Source: Alkalicoccobacillus gibsonii
GTDB taxonomy: Bacteria; Bacillota; Bacilli; Bacillales; Bacillaceae_D
DNA length: 64,000 nucleotides
Assembly (NCBI RefSeq): GCF_016798245.1
Contig: NZ_JAEUZA010000001.1
Coordinates: 1,100,221 to 1,164,220 of the forward strand
Reading direction: 5' to 3'
In this document: positions 50,819 through 59,792 of the stretch, piece by piece
Layout of the letters: each line of letters opens with the position of its first letter
How positions within the stretch are numbered: position 1 is the first letter of the stretch
Notes under the pieces: generated by a model
What the model was told of the DNA's origin: nothing
Seen by the model: only the letters and a program-made list of their open reading frames with translations
Databases searched by the model: none
Position numbers and translations under genes: made by a program

Positions 50819-51511
50819 TTAATTTGAAGTTGCTTCATTTCCAACAAGAGCCGTACCAATTCGAATGAACGTTGCTCCTTCTTCAATTGCTACAACATAA
50901 TCGTTTGACATGCCCATTGATAACTCCGTACAAGGTGCGTATGGCAGCTGCAGTAACATCACTTCATCTCTTAGTTTACGTAACCCGCTAAATACAGGTC
51001 TGGTTTCCTCTGGACGATCTGTAAAAGGAGCCATCGTCATAAGTCCCACAACGTGAACCGCCGGAAACGCTTCTAATTGTTTCATAAAGGAGAGAAGCTC
51101 GTCAGGATGAACACCTGCTTTTGAATCCTCCCCAGAAACGTTTACTTGTACAAAACAATGAATGGTTTCACCAACTTCTGCTTGCTTTTGAAATTCCTTT
51201 GCAAGAGACAGACGGTCAAGGGAATGAAAATAATCAAATTCATGTATCACTTGTTTTACTTTACGAGATTGGAGCGAACCAATAAAGTGCCAGGTTGCTT
51301 GTTCTTTAACAGCTTCCTTCTTAGCTAAACCGGCTTCCGCACGGTTTTCACCAATATGTTTTACCCCTGCTTCAATTGCTTTTTTTGTTGTTTCATCACT
51401 TACATACTTGGTTACCGCAATGACATGTACGTCATCAGCCTGGCGATTCGAGCGGGAGCAAGCTTCTTTTATATCCTGTTGAATTGTTCTTAAATTTTCC
51501 TTGATGTTCAT
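50819..51511 (-). CDS. ylmE: YggS family PLP homeostasis protein (YlmE)
   Basis: Pyridoxal-phosphate-binding fold-type III protein involved in vitamin B6 and amino-acid balance. PLP lysine lies in VIAVTKYVSD; the later HIGENRAEAG and ELSMGMSNDYVVAIEEGATFIRIG motifs are typical. I place the start at the ATG at 51511 (MNIKENLRTIQ) behind GAGGTGAAGG. An in-frame codon at 51538 lies within ylmD. It is 230 residues. Confidence 0.95.
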   Translation of the reverse strand: MNIKENLRTIQQDIKEACSRSNRQADDVHVIAVTKYVSDETTKKAIEAGVKHIGENRAEAGLAKKEAVKEQATWHFIGSLQSRKVKQVIHEFDYFHSLDRLSLAKEFQKQAEVGETIHCFVQVNVSGEDSKAGVHPDELLSFMKQLEAFPAVHVVGLMTMAPFTDRPEETRPVFSGLRKLRDEVMLLQLPYAPCTELSMGMSNDYVVAIEEGATFIRIGTALVGNEATSN

Positions 51512-51521
51512 GCCTTCACCT

Positions 51522-52346
51522 CTATATACGCTGTCCAATCACACTCATCATTCGACCCGTTTGGCCGTTATCCGCTCGGTGAGAAAACATTCTCTCATCA
51601 CTTGCTGTGCAAATAGAAGACACGTAGATTTGCTCTTCTGGAACACCGGAACGAACGAGCAATTGCTTATTAAGCTTTTTTAAATCAAGCAAAAATCGAC
51701 CATTTGCTTGGGCGATATATGGACGTTCATCGTGTTGATGTAAACATTGATTCACTGCTTCAACCACAACATCATTCACTTCATACGCCTCACCACTGAT
51801 AGCCGGGCCGATTAACACATGAATGTCATGAGGGTTTATACCCTCGTCATTTTGCCAACGAGTAACCATGGCTGGGCCAATTTGTCCAACCGTTCCCTTC
51901 CATCCCGCGTGTGCAAGGCCAATCGTTTGGTGATTTGGTGCGACAAAAAACAAAGGCACACAGTCTGCATATAAGCTCGTTAATAAAAGGTCAGCCTCTG
52001 TTGTATAGAGCCCATCTGTAGCAGCAATGGCTGTTTGTAAGGATTCAGTGCCTGAGCCTTGATGTTCTTTAGTCACTTTCTTAATAACAGACGCATGAAC
52101 TTGATCCCCCACCACCCATGAAGCGAGCGGATAAGCAAGCTCATCGGCAAGCTTTTGTCGATTCGCAATCACATCTGAATCTGAATCAGAAACATGGAGT
52201 CCTAAGTTAAATGAAGTGTAAGGTGCTTGACTATAGCCACCATTACGGGTTGTAAATCCAGCAGTGAGCCCTGGATATTGCTGCGTCAAACAAGTCGCCT
52301 CTAAAAAGGATTGTGACGATTGCTTAAATGTTGTTTCTGTTTTCAA
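51522..52346 (-). CDS. ylmD: Laccase-domain purine nucleoside phosphorylase YlmD
   Basis: Member of the YfiH/DUF152 multicopper-like family now thought to have purine nucleoside phosphorylase or deaminase activity. Conserved metal ligands are in ADCVPLFF (Cys), GLAHAGWKGT (His) and the C-terminal CTASDERMFSHRAD. It has 274 residues. The start codon appears to be a TTG at 52346 with a weak ribosome site. Confidence 0.9.
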   Translation of the reverse strand: MKTETTFKQSSQSFLEATCLTQQYPGLTAGFTTRNGGYSQAPYTSFNLGLHVSDSDSDVIANRQKLADELAYPLASWVVGDQVHASVIKKVTKEHQGSGTESLQTAIAATDGLYTTEADLLLTSLYADCVPLFFVAPNHQTIGLAHAGWKGTVGQIGPAMVTRWQNDEGINPHDIHVLIGPAISGEAYEVNDVVVEAVNQCLHQHDERPYIAQANGRFLLDLKKLNKQLLVRSGVPEEQIYVSSICTASDERMFSHRADNGQTGRMMSVIGQRI

Positions 52347-52426
52347 TGTGAATTCTTCCCTTCATCCTTCACATGAGTAGCTTTATGCGTCTAGTGTACC
52401 ACATGTGTACTGGTCAATAAACGACT

Positions 52427-52732
52427 TTATTCCCGCTTATCAGTTCGTATAAACGGCTTTGGGGCGAAGGATGACGAAGTGGGGTCAGAGACAAACGGTT
52501 TTGGTGTTTTCACTAAGATAACATCAGAACCAATTTTAATAATATTTGTCCAAGGGATGATGACCTCTTCATCCTTCCCAAAGAAGCCCATCATCTTACC
52601 CGAGCTACTAATAATCATTGCTTCAATCTGTCCAGTTTCTAGATTTAAGTCGAGATCCGTTAAATGACCAAGCCTTTTGCCTGTTTCAAGGTTTACAATG
52701 TCTTTTGCCTGCAAGTCCGAAATTTTCATCAT
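52427..52732 (-). CDS. ylmC: PRC-barrel protein YlmC/YmxH
   Basis: 101-residue PRC-barrel protein (MKISDLQAKDIVNLETGKRLGHLTDLDLNL, split here only for reference: MKISDLQAKD then VNLETGKRLG). The conserved IPWTNIIKIGSDVILV follows. A basic C-terminal tail (FAPKPFIRTDKRE) is not conserved. Members of this family are often sporulation-associated, but the role is unknown. A 20-bp palindrome lies just upstream and the sigG terminator precedes that. Confidence 0.9.
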   Translation of the reverse strand: MMKISDLQAKDIVNLETGKRLGHLTDLDLNLETGQIEAMIISSSGKMMGFFGKDEEVIIPWTNIIKIGSDVILVKTPKPFVSDPTSSSFAPKPFIRTDKRE

Positions 52733-52746
52733 AGTAGATCACTCCT

Positions 52747-52766
52747 TCATTCATATATATGAATGA
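52747..52766. promoter_or_regulatory. Perfect 20-bp palindrome upstream of ylmC
   Basis: TCATTCATAT followed by its reverse complement ATATGAATGA lies directly upstream of the ylmC ribosome site (AAGGAGTG). The symmetry, AT-rich centre and position suggest an operator or a small RNA hairpin. I match it to no named site. Confidence 0.45.
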
Positions 52767-52781
52767 CTTTAAGCGTTCATG

Positions 52782-52822
52782 AAAAAAAGGACCCCAGAGA
52801 GGAATTTAATTCTCTGGGGTCC
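52782..52822 (-). terminator. Terminator of sigG
   Basis: Perfect 12-bp arms GGACCCCAGAGA (52789-52800, 52811-52822) are followed on the minus strand by seven T. It separates the spoIIGA-sigE-sigG unit from ylmC. Confidence 0.93.
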
Positions 52823-52828
52823 ATACAT

Positions 52829-53614
52829 CTAACTTTGTACATATTTGTTCATTTGATTAATTGCTGCTTTTTCCAGCCTGGATACTTGAGCCTGAGAAAT
52901 CCCAATTTCATCTGCCACTTCCATTTGCGTTTTCCCTTGGAAAAACCTCATATTTAAAATTAACTTTTCTCGATCATTTAGTCGAATCATTGCTTCTTTT
53001 AAGGCGATATCTTCTACCCATTTTACATCTTTATTTCGTTCATCACTAATTTGATCCATTACAAAGATTGGATCTCCTCCATCATTGTAGATTGGTTCAA
53101 ATAATGATACAGGATCTTGAATCGCATCTAGTGCGAATACCACATCTTCTTTCGGTACATCAAGTACTTTTGCAATTTCTTGTACAGTTGGTTCATGCTC
53201 TCGCTTTTTTTCCGCCATCAAATGATCACGGACCTGTAAGGCCTTATAAGCGATATCACGCAAGGAACGCGACACACGGATCGGATTATTATCTCTAAGA
53301 TAACGGCGAATTTCTCCGATAATCATTGGAACTGCATAGGTAGAGAACTTTACGTTTTGACCTAGATCAAAGTTATCAATTGATTTCATAAGTCCGATAC
53401 AACCTACCTGGAATAAGTCATCAACGAATTCACCGCGATTGTTAAAGCGCTGAATCACACTTAGAACAAGTCTTAAGTTTCCGTTAACTAACTCTTCACG
53501 AGCTGGTAAATAACCATCTTGAAGCTGTCTAAACAACTCTCGCATTTCATTATTCTTAAGTACAGGTAGTGTAGAAGTATCTACACCGCAAATTTCAACT
53601 TTATGTCGTGTCAA
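52829..53614 (-). CDS. sigG: RNA polymerase sigma factor SigG (late forespore)
   Basis: Sigma-70 family factor for late forespore genes. Region 2 contains NLRLVLSVIQRFNN and DDLFQVGCIGLMKSIDNFD. Region 3 follows, and region 4 has EVADEIGISQAQVSRLEKAAI. The N-terminus HKVEICGVDTSTLPVLKN is the anti-sigma (SpoIIAB/CsfB) contact seen in the family. I choose the TTG at 53614 (MTRHKVEICG) as start, with GGAGGG upstream; an in-frame ATG at 53629 overlaps that ribosome site. It is 261 residues. Confidence 0.96.
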   Translation of the reverse strand: MTRHKVEICGVDTSTLPVLKNNEMRELFRQLQDGYLPAREELVNGNLRLVLSVIQRFNNRGEFVDDLFQVGCIGLMKSIDNFDLGQNVKFSTYAVPMIIGEIRRYLRDNNPIRVSRSLRDIAYKALQVRDHLMAEKKREHEPTVQEIAKVLDVPKEDVVFALDAIQDPVSLFEPIYNDGGDPIFVMDQISDERNKDVKWVEDIALKEAMIRLNDREKLILNMRFFQGKTQMEVADEIGISQAQVSRLEKAAINQMNKYVQS

Positions 53615-53655
53615 ATTCTTACCCTCCATTGCTTTGGGAGATGATGTCTAGGTAA

Positions 53656-53683
53656 AGTATCTCCTTGAGAGGTAAAAATATGC
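53656..53683 (-). promoter_or_regulatory. SigF/SigG-type promoter of sigG
   Basis: Minus strand: -35 GCATA (53679-53683), a 14-bp spacer and -10 GGAGATACT (53656-53664), which fits GGnnAAnMT at all but one defined position. The site is about 40-70 bp upstream of the sigG start, matching the known SigF-dependent start of sigG in B. subtilis. Confidence 0.7.
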
Positions 53684-53770
53684 ACTTACTCTTTTGGGGA
53701 AACAGGGTCAAGATTGGATCACTCTTACTCGCCCTAGTTTAAATTTATTTGAAATTTTTTCTAACTCAAA

Positions 53771-54484
53771 TTAGACCATTTTATTGAATTCTTTTTGCAA
53801 TCGTTTGATGATACGTTTCTCAAGTCTCGAGATGTAGGATTGAGAAATTCCTAGCATATCGGCTACTTCTTTCTGCGTTTTCTCCTCAAACCCAGCAAGC
53901 CCAAAACGAAGCTCCATGATCTGTTTTTCGCGTGCATTTAACGTGTGGAGCGCTTTTTTCAATAGCTTACGATCTACCTTCTCTTCGATTCCCTTTGTAA
54001 TGATATCTTCTTCTGTACCAAGCACATCTGAGAGTAAAAGTTCGTTCCCGTCCCAATCAATGTTTAATGGTTCGTCAAATGAAACCTCTGAGCGCGTTTT
54101 ATTGTTGCGACGTAGGTACATGAGTATTTCATTCTCGATGCAACGCGAAGCATAGGTGGCTAGCTTTATTTTCTTTTCTGGATTAAACGTGTTTACTGCT
54201 TTAATTAGACCTATTGTTCCTATACTAATGAGATCCTCAATATTTATTCCTGTATTCTCGAATTTCCGAGCAATATAAACGACTAAGCGTAAATTGCGTT
54301 CAATTAAAACGGCTCTTACAGCTTCGTCACCACTTGGAAGCTTCATTAATAATTCTGCTTCCTCTTCTTTTGAAAGTGGCGGGGGTAATGCTTCACTTCC
54401 CCCTATGTAATAGATTTCATCAGCCTTCATGCCCAACCGTTGCAGCACACGATACCAAACGAGCGTAAGCTTGAGTTTTATCAT
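53771..54484 (-). CDS. sigE: Pro-sigma-E, early mother-cell sigma factor
   Basis: Sigma factor of the mother cell, made inactive and activated by SpoIIGA. The pro-sequence of about 25 residues ([20 protein letters not shown] onwards) is basic and hydrophobic; cleavage is expected near IY-YIGGSE. Region 2 has [12 protein letters not shown] and [18 protein letters not shown], and region 4 has [24 protein letters not shown]. It has 237 residues. It lies 31 bases after spoIIGA. Confidence 0.97.
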   Translation of the reverse strand: MIKLKLTLVWYRVLQRLGMKADEIYYIGGSEALPPPLSKEEEAELLMKLPSGDEAVRAVLIERNLRLVVYIARKFENTGINIEDLISIGTIGLIKAVNTFNPEKKIKLATYASRCIENEILMYLRRNNKTRSEVSFDEPLNIDWDGNELLLSDVLGTEEDIITKGIEEKVDRKLLKKALHTLNAREKQIMELRFGLAGFEEKTQKEVADMLGISQSYISRLEKRIIKRLQKEFNKMV

Positions 54485-54515
54485 TGTGACCTCCTTAGAT
54501 TTTTAAAATGGAGCA

Positions 54516-55442
54516 CTAGGCTAATTGTTCACTTGGAGCGCCTAACACTTGCTTTGGATGAAGAATGGCTTGATATGCACCTTCTGGAGAAAGGTCAATT
54601 GCTTGCACACCAATTAAGACTTGAGACGTTTTAAATCGCTGATTCTGATGAATGACGGTGACTTGATCTGGTTTGATAGCTGGTAAGTAAGGATTCGCTT
54701 GACCAACTGCACGAAAAGGAACAATTCGTAGTCGATCGAACAACCAATGTCGCTTTGTACCTGATGACCCATCTGTCTCTAGTTGTATAATCGCTCTTAC
54801 TACATCTTGTCCAAAAACCTCTTCTAACTGATTCGCCTGCATGATCATGACGGGTGCCTTTGTAATCGGATCACTTAATTGATTCCCACTGTCGATTAAT
54901 CCTTTTAGATGGAAAATATGTTCACCAATGGCCACTTCAACCTCAGCTAGCTGATGAAGATTAAACGACTTCACCTCAATGGTTTCAAATCGATGCTTTG
55001 AAAAATACCAGACAAGGGGAAATCCAAACACAACCAACATCCAGCTTATCGGACTTCCGATTGACGCATGAGGAATCAACCCTTCTGAAGAGATCGGAAG
55101 CTCTGATTGCCAAAAGAAGTGGAGAGCAAACAATGCACCACCTGTCATAAATGTGACAAAATAAAACATGAGTAACCCCTGGATATAGTACGTAAATCGT
55201 TTATAGCCAAATGCGACGAATACAATGAGTGCGGAATACAAGAGTTTTGTCACAGGGTGGTAAAACCATTCTCCAATTGGAGTAAACATAAGAAAGACAA
55301 TCAAGGACGCAACAAATGCACCGAATGTAAATCTGATTTTTGAATGACGACGTTTCAGAACAAGTGCAGTGAGTAGGAGTAGTAAATAGTCAATCAGATA
55401 GTTTAGTACCCAAATCACATCCAAATACAACGTCATGGGCAT
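54516..55442 (-). CDS. spoIIGA: Sporulation sigma-E processing protease SpoIIGA
   Basis: Membrane aspartic protease that activates pro-sigma-E at the septum. Five predicted membrane helices fill the first half (MTLYLDVIWVLNYLIDYLLL at the N-terminus). The catalytic segment LKGLIDSGNQLSDP carries the key Asp, as in B. subtilis. I choose the ATG at 55442 (MPMTLYLDVI) behind AAGGAG; ATG 55436 is an alternative. It is 308 residues. Confidence 0.95.
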   Translation of the reverse strand: MPMTLYLDVIWVLNYLIDYLLLLLTALVLKRRHSKIRFTFGAFVASLIVFLMFTPIGEWFYHPVTKLLYSALIVFVAFGYKRFTYYIQGLLMFYFVTFMTGGALFALHFFWQSELPISSEGLIPHASIGSPISWMLVVFGFPLVWYFSKHRFETIEVKSFNLHQLAEVEVAIGEHIFHLKGLIDSGNQLSDPITKAPVMIMQANQLEEVFGQDVVRAIIQLETDGSSGTKRHWLFDRLRIVPFRAVGQANPYLPAIKPDQVTVIHQNQRFKTSQVLIGVQAIDLSPEGAYQAILHPKQVLGAPSEQLA

Positions 55443-55465
55443 CAAACTCCTTCTGAATGTCTCTC

Positions 55466-55498
55466 AGTATATCTTTTCAAACAATTAATGTCTGTCAG
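55466..55498 (-). promoter_or_regulatory. spoIIGA-sigE promoter with wide spacer
   Basis: Minus strand: -35-like CTGACA (55493-55498), a 21-bp spacer and -10 TATACT (55466-55471), about 25 bp before the spoIIGA start. The B. subtilis spoIIG promoter likewise has a wide spacer (22 bp) and needs phosphorylated Spo0A. A second TGACAGA word lies about 50 bp upstream; I see no perfect Spo0A box. Confidence 0.6.
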
Positions 55499-55611
55499 TT
55501 CATGGCGAGAAAAGAGCAGTTATTTTGGGAAGTTTTCATGGATTCTGTCACGCAGAAAATAAGTGGGGAAATCATTACGATTAAAAAAAGTATGATCTTT
55601 CTTTTAAATAA

Positions 55612-55649
55612 TAAAAAAACCGAATGAATCTATGAAACGATTCATCCGG
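55612..55649 (-). terminator. Terminator of ftsZ
   Basis: Arms 55620-55630 and 55639-55649 (CCGGATGAATC on the minus strand with one G-U pair) are followed by seven T. It lies between ftsZ and spoIIGA. Confidence 0.9.
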
Positions 55650-55673
55650 TTCCCTTATTCTCAAAGAATTATA

Positions 55674-56828
55674 TTAGTTGTTACGGTTACGACGGTTACG
55701 CAGGAAAGTTGGAATATCCAATGTATCTGAGTGATCCGTTGTTGGAGCTTCCTGTTGAGGCTGAGAACGCTGTTGATATCTTTGTTCATTTTGATTTTGC
55801 TGCTTAGCAGGTTCCTCTTTTTGAAGAGTTGGTTTTGATGGACGAGCTGACGACTGCTGCTGTTTAGCATTTTCGTTATCATCAAAACCTGTTGCAATGA
55901 TTGTAATCACAATCTCATCTTTTAAATTCTCATTAATAACGGAACCAAAGATCATGTTTACTTCAGCATCTGAAGCGGCAGATACAATTTCGGCTGCTTC
56001 ATGTACTTCATAAAGACTTAGATTGTTACCACCAGTAATGTTCATAAGAACACCTTGTGCTCCATCAACGGATGTTTCAAGTAATGGAGAGGAAATCGCC
56101 TTTTTCGCGGCTTCGGTTGCACGGTTTTCACCTGTTGCAATTCCGATCCCCATTAATGCAGAGCCTTTATCGCTCATAATCGTTTTCACATCAGCAAAGT
56201 CAAGGTTAATTAAACCTGGTGTTGCGATAAGGTCAGAGATACCTTGTACACCTTGGCGTAAAACGTTGTCCGCTTCACGGAACGCTTCAAGCATAGGTGT
56301 ATTCTTATCTACCATTTCAAGTAAACGATCATTCGGAATTACGATAAGTGTATCTACTTTTTCTTTTAAAGCGGCAATCCCATTTGCAGCTTGATTGGAA
56401 CGTTTACGTCCTTCAAATGTGAATGGTCGAGTCACGACACCAACTGTTAGTGCGCCAATTTCTTTTGCTACTTCAGCAATAACTGGTGCAGCACCTGTCC
56501 CTGTTCCACCACCCATTCCAGCAGTGATAAAGACCATGTCTGCGCCTTGAAGAACTTCTTCAATTTGCTCGCGGCTTTCTTCAGCAGCTTTCTTACCAAT
56601 CTCAGGGTTCGCTCCTGCTCCAAGTCCACGAGTAAGCTTGCCACCAAGCTGATATTTTGATTCTGCTTTTGAAAGATGTAGCGCTTGTGCATCCGTATTC
56701 ACTGCAATAAATTCTACACCTTGAAGTCCGTTTTCAATCATACGGTTTACAGCGTTGCTTCCGCCACCGCCAACTCCGATAACTTTAATCTGTGCCAGTT
56801 GTTCCATATCCGTTTCGAATTCCAACAT
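55674..56828 (-). CDS. ftsZ: Cell division GTPase FtsZ
   Basis: Tubulin homologue that forms the Z ring. The GTP-binding signature GGGTGTG is at residues 106-112, and the T7 loop is [12 protein letters not shown] Gln-rich C-terminal linker (about 317-365) precedes the conserved peptide [15 protein letters not shown], which binds FtsA, SepF and EzrA. It has 384 residues and follows ftsA after about 40 bases. Confidence 0.99.
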   Translation of the reverse strand: MLEFETDMEQLAQIKVIGVGGGGSNAVNRMIENGLQGVEFIAVNTDAQALHLSKAESKYQLGGKLTRGLGAGANPEIGKKAAEESREQIEEVLQGADMVFITAGMGGGTGTGAAPVIAEVAKEIGALTVGVVTRPFTFEGRKRSNQAANGIAALKEKVDTLIVIPNDRLLEMVDKNTPMLEAFREADNVLRQGVQGISDLIATPGLINLDFADVKTIMSDKGSALMGIGIATGENRATEAAKKAISSPLLETSVDGAQGVLMNITGGNNLSLYEVHEAAEIVSAASDAEVNMIFGSVINENLKDEIVITIIATGFDDNENAKQQQSSARPSKPTLQKEEPAKQQNQNEQRYQQRSQPQQEAPTTDHSDTLDIPTFLRNRRNRNN

Positions 56829-56869
56829 GTTAAAATCCCCCTAATCGCCTGTCTGCCTGCTTGTATTAG

Positions 56870-58165
56870 TTACTCAAAAAATGACTTGAATAAGTCTTTC
56901 ATTTTCGATTTTTTGTTTTGACTTTTTTCTTCATATTCTTGTTCAATTGGTTCATGAGGTTGTTGTTGTTGACTCCGACTTTGTCTTGAGTTGTCCTCAA
57001 GATCTGTAACAGAAGCTGCTATTTCTCGACCCTGTAGCTTTACATTTCTGCTTGCAAATTGGATAAGTCCCACACTTGTTGTAAAGCGTGGCTCTCTCAC
57101 TCCAATATAATCCGGAATGGCAATTCGAACATTCCCTCTAAGCAGGTCTTTTGCTAATTCTAACACACCTGGTAGCATCACAGTACCACCAGTTAAGACA
57201 AAGCCACCAGGGAAATCACGGAATCCTAAACGAACAAGCTCTTTAAAGAGTAGCTCAAAAATTTCTTCCATACGAGGTTCGATAATATGAGCTAATTCTT
57301 CTTGAGACATTGTTTGCTTTTCGTTAGAACCAATCGTTGTGAACGTAAACTGCTCTTCAACATTAGCCTCATCAACAAATGCCATACCATGTTTTTTCTT
57401 AATTTTCTCTGCATCTTCCGTTGAAACTCTTAATCCTACTGCTATATCGTTAGTAATATGGTCTCCACCGATTGGAAGAACTGAAACAGCCTGAAGTGCG
57501 CCTTGTTCAAATACAGAAACGGTAGATGATCCTCCTCCGATATCAATAATGCATACGCCTAGGCTTTTCTCGTCTTTTGAAACGGCAATCGACCCTGAAG
57601 CGAGTGACTGAAGGCATATGTCTGCAATATCTAGTCCTGCGCGTTCTACACAGCGCAATAAATTATGTAATACCGTTTTTGACCCTGTGATGATTGTGCC
57701 TTCCATTTCAAGACGAACTCCAATCATCCCTCTTGGATCTGTAATTTCATCTAATCCATCAACAATAAATTGTTTTGGAATGACATCAATAATTTCTCGT
57801 TCTGGAGGTATTGAAACAACCTGCGCTGCATCAATGACTCTTCCAATATCTTCTGTACCGATTTCACGATCCGGACTGGAGACCGCAACAACCCCGTGAC
57901 AAGGTTGAAGTTGTACATGGTTTCCATTTATTCCAACCACGACTTGCTTAATTTGCAATCCTACCATTCTCTCGGCTTGATCAACGGCTCGTTGGATCGA
58001 TTGAACCGTTTCGTCTATATCAACGATTGCCCCTTTTTTGATCCCTTCCGATTCCGCTGTTCCAACACCAAGAACGTTAATCGCTTTGTTTGTTACTTCT
58101 CCAATGATCACTCGTACACTCGATGTACCGATGTCTAAACTGACATATGTTTCTGTGGTGTTCAT
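56870..58165 (-). CDS. ftsA: Cell division protein FtsA
   Basis: Actin-like ATPase that tethers FtsZ to the membrane. It begins MNTTETYVSLDIGTSSVRVI (phosphate-1 loop). The 1C domain and the second nucleotide-binding segment IDIGGGSSTVSVF follow. A Gln-rich linker and the C-terminal amphipathic helix KSKMKDLFKSFFE complete it. I choose the ATG at 58165, 8 bases after AAGGAGG; a GTG at 58174 is inside the ribosome site. It has 431 residues. A 580-bp gap lies upstream. Confidence 0.97.
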   Translation of the reverse strand: MNTTETYVSLDIGTSSVRVIIGEVTNKAINVLGVGTAESEGIKKGAIVDIDETVQSIQRAVDQAERMVGLQIKQVVVGINGNHVQLQPCHGVVAVSSPDREIGTEDIGRVIDAAQVVSIPPEREIIDVIPKQFIVDGLDEITDPRGMIGVRLEMEGTIITGSKTVLHNLLRCVERAGLDIADICLQSLASGSIAVSKDEKSLGVCIIDIGGGSSTVSVFEQGALQAVSVLPIGGDHITNDIAVGLRVSTEDAEKIKKKHGMAFVDEANVEEQFTFTTIGSNEKQTMSQEELAHIIEPRMEEIFELLFKELVRLGFRDFPGGFVLTGGTVMLPGVLELAKDLLRGNVRIAIPDYIGVREPRFTTSVGLIQFASRNVKLQGREIAASVTDLEDNSRQSRSQQQQPHEPIEQEYEEKSQNKKSKMKDLFKSFFE

Positions 58166-58292
58166 TTGCGGCACCTCCTTATCATTTAATCACAAGCTAG
58201 TTTCATATAGAATGAGAAGGTTATTGCCAGTTTATCAATTTAAAAGCGTTTAAACAGTGTAATGTCTTCCCTTTACTAAGATGAATATGTAT

Positions 58293-58322
58293 ACATTCAA
58301 CACATAATAGGTGAGTTCCTGT
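58293..58322 (-). promoter_or_regulatory. SigH-like promoter upstream of ftsA
   Basis: Minus strand: ACAGGAACT (58314-58322), a 12-bp spacer and GTTGAATGT (58293-58301). This fits the SigH pattern RnAGGAWWW-n11-12-RnnGAATWW except at two W positions. A SigH promoter drives ftsAZ at sporulation onset in B. subtilis, which supports the assignment. Confidence 0.55.
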
Positions 58323-58745
58323 TTATTCATTTTAATTAATTGATATCCAAACCTCTAATCCCATTTGCTTCTTCATTTCAATTTCTAGTTTAATATGGAA
58401 CCGATCATTTTGATCATTATGGACTGATCATCATAAGCGTCAGTCCGTCTAGTACAAGTCTACACCAAGTTTGGTTAGTAGAAAAGCGTAACCTACCGTC
58501 AATTCGCGGAAATCTTGCATTATTTTTTAGTTACATTGGTTTGTATAGAAATTGACATCATCTCAAGACCGGTATGAAGGCAACGGAGGCTTTACCCTTC
58601 CACTTTTCGTTTGATAGACATCCATTTCATAAAAGAAAAATGCTTCAGATTGCCTAGAGGACATAAAGTGCAGTGAGGATGTTCTCCCTACGGTCTTTTA
58701 TTAAAAACCTTGAATCTCCCTACCTTAGTCGTGGTTAGCAATCCT
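58323..58745. other. Gene-free spacer between divIB and the ftsA promoter
   Basis: About 420 bp of AT-rich DNA with no credible open reading frame, where B. subtilis has ylxW, ylxX and sbp. The only structure I see is an inverted repeat GGACTGA ... TCAGTCC near 58431-58446 with no T run. Additional vegetative ftsA promoters may be in here, but I cannot pick one. Confidence 0.5.
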
Positions 58746-59516
58746 CTATTCCTCCACCTCTTCTTCTTCATAATTTAAGTCCTCGAAGTACGGACTCATT
58801 TTCATATGAAGAATGCCATGCTTTGACCGATCTACTTCCTTTGCAACAGAAGGATACGGAGACATCCATTCAGAGAAATTATTAACAGATGTTTGAACCG
58901 TTAATCCATCATTCATATACAACCGAAGAGCTAAAGGATCATCCTCTGTTGGGACAAACAGGATTTCAGAGATCCGCTCTTTAATCTGATCAGATGTTTT
59001 TCCGAGCTCTTCTGCTAGTTTTTCAAGCTTTACGTTCCCATCCTCTGAAACAATGACTGGAGCGTCTGATGGAATCTCTTGCTCAGGAAGAGCGTTAAGT
59101 AATGAGCCACTTTCAAGCATCGGACGATATCCATCCTCTTGTTTCACATATCCTACTCTCGGGTACTCAGTGATCGTGATTTCTACGGTATTCGGAAGCT
59201 TTCTTGAAAGCTCAGCTGTCGCTACTTCTTTAAGGTCTTCAATTCTCTCGACACTCTCTGTTTTATGTAAATTCCAGATACTATCCCCAGAAGAAAGGCC
59301 ACTCGCTTCAATGATCTCGTCTTGATCTGCCACTACGTTCCCGTTTACTTCTATCGCTTTAACCTGACTTAGTGGTGATTGAAAATAAATCATTAATACT
59401 AAGAGAATAAAAAAAACACCTAAAAATAACAGGAGTCTTCGGTTCGCCCGCTGTTTCCGTTGCTCCTTTAACGAAGGGATGCGGTCATTAACTGAAATCA
59501 CTTTCTTATCGCTCAT
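58746..59516 (-). CDS. divIB: Cell division protein DivIB (FtsQ)
   Basis: Bitopic divisome protein that helps FtsL and DivIC assemble. A basic cytosolic N-terminus (KEQRKQRANRR) is followed by one membrane helix (about 28-46, LLLFLGVFFILLVLMIYF). The extracellular POTRA domain begins SQVKAIEVNGNVVADQDEI, then the beta domain and an acidic tail. It has 256 residues. murG and murB are not upstream, unlike in B. subtilis. Confidence 0.94.
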   Translation of the reverse strand: MSDKKVISVNDRIPSLKEQRKQRANRRLLLFLGVFFILLVLMIYFQSPLSQVKAIEVNGNVVADQDEIIEASGLSSGDSIWNLHKTESVERIEDLKEVATAELSRKLPNTVEITITEYPRVGYVKQEDGYRPMLESGSLLNALPEQEIPSDAPVIVSEDGNVKLEKLAEELGKTSDQIKERISEILFVPTEDDPLALRLYMNDGLTVQTSVNNFSEWMSPYPSVAKEVDRSKHGILHMKMSPYFEDLNYEEEEVEE

Positions 59517-59754
59517 GTTAACTCCCTTCTCAACACATTCATTATCATGCCATTTGTTATATCATTAAAAGAGCAGAAGAGTGCATACAATTCTTCTTAT
59601 ATCGGTTATGTACATAATACACTTTAGAGATTAAGCAGAATTTCTATTATTACGTCCTTCTATTCTAGCATGAAGATAGGCATCAATACACTCGAAACCT
59701 GTGTGAGATCTTGTGATAAATTGGGCTTTTATGCTGAATTTCGTCTTTTTATCA

Positions 59755-59786
59755 CAATAAAGAAGAGCGGCCTCTCTAGCCGCTCT
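59755..59786 (-). terminator. Hairpin terminator of spoVE
   Basis: Perfect 8-bp arms AGAGCGGC (59764-59771) and GCCGCTCT (59779-59786) are followed on the minus strand by TCTTTATT, a weak U tract. It lies just after the spoVE stop and separates the mur genes from divIB. Confidence 0.7.
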
Positions 59787-59792
59787 CTCTTT

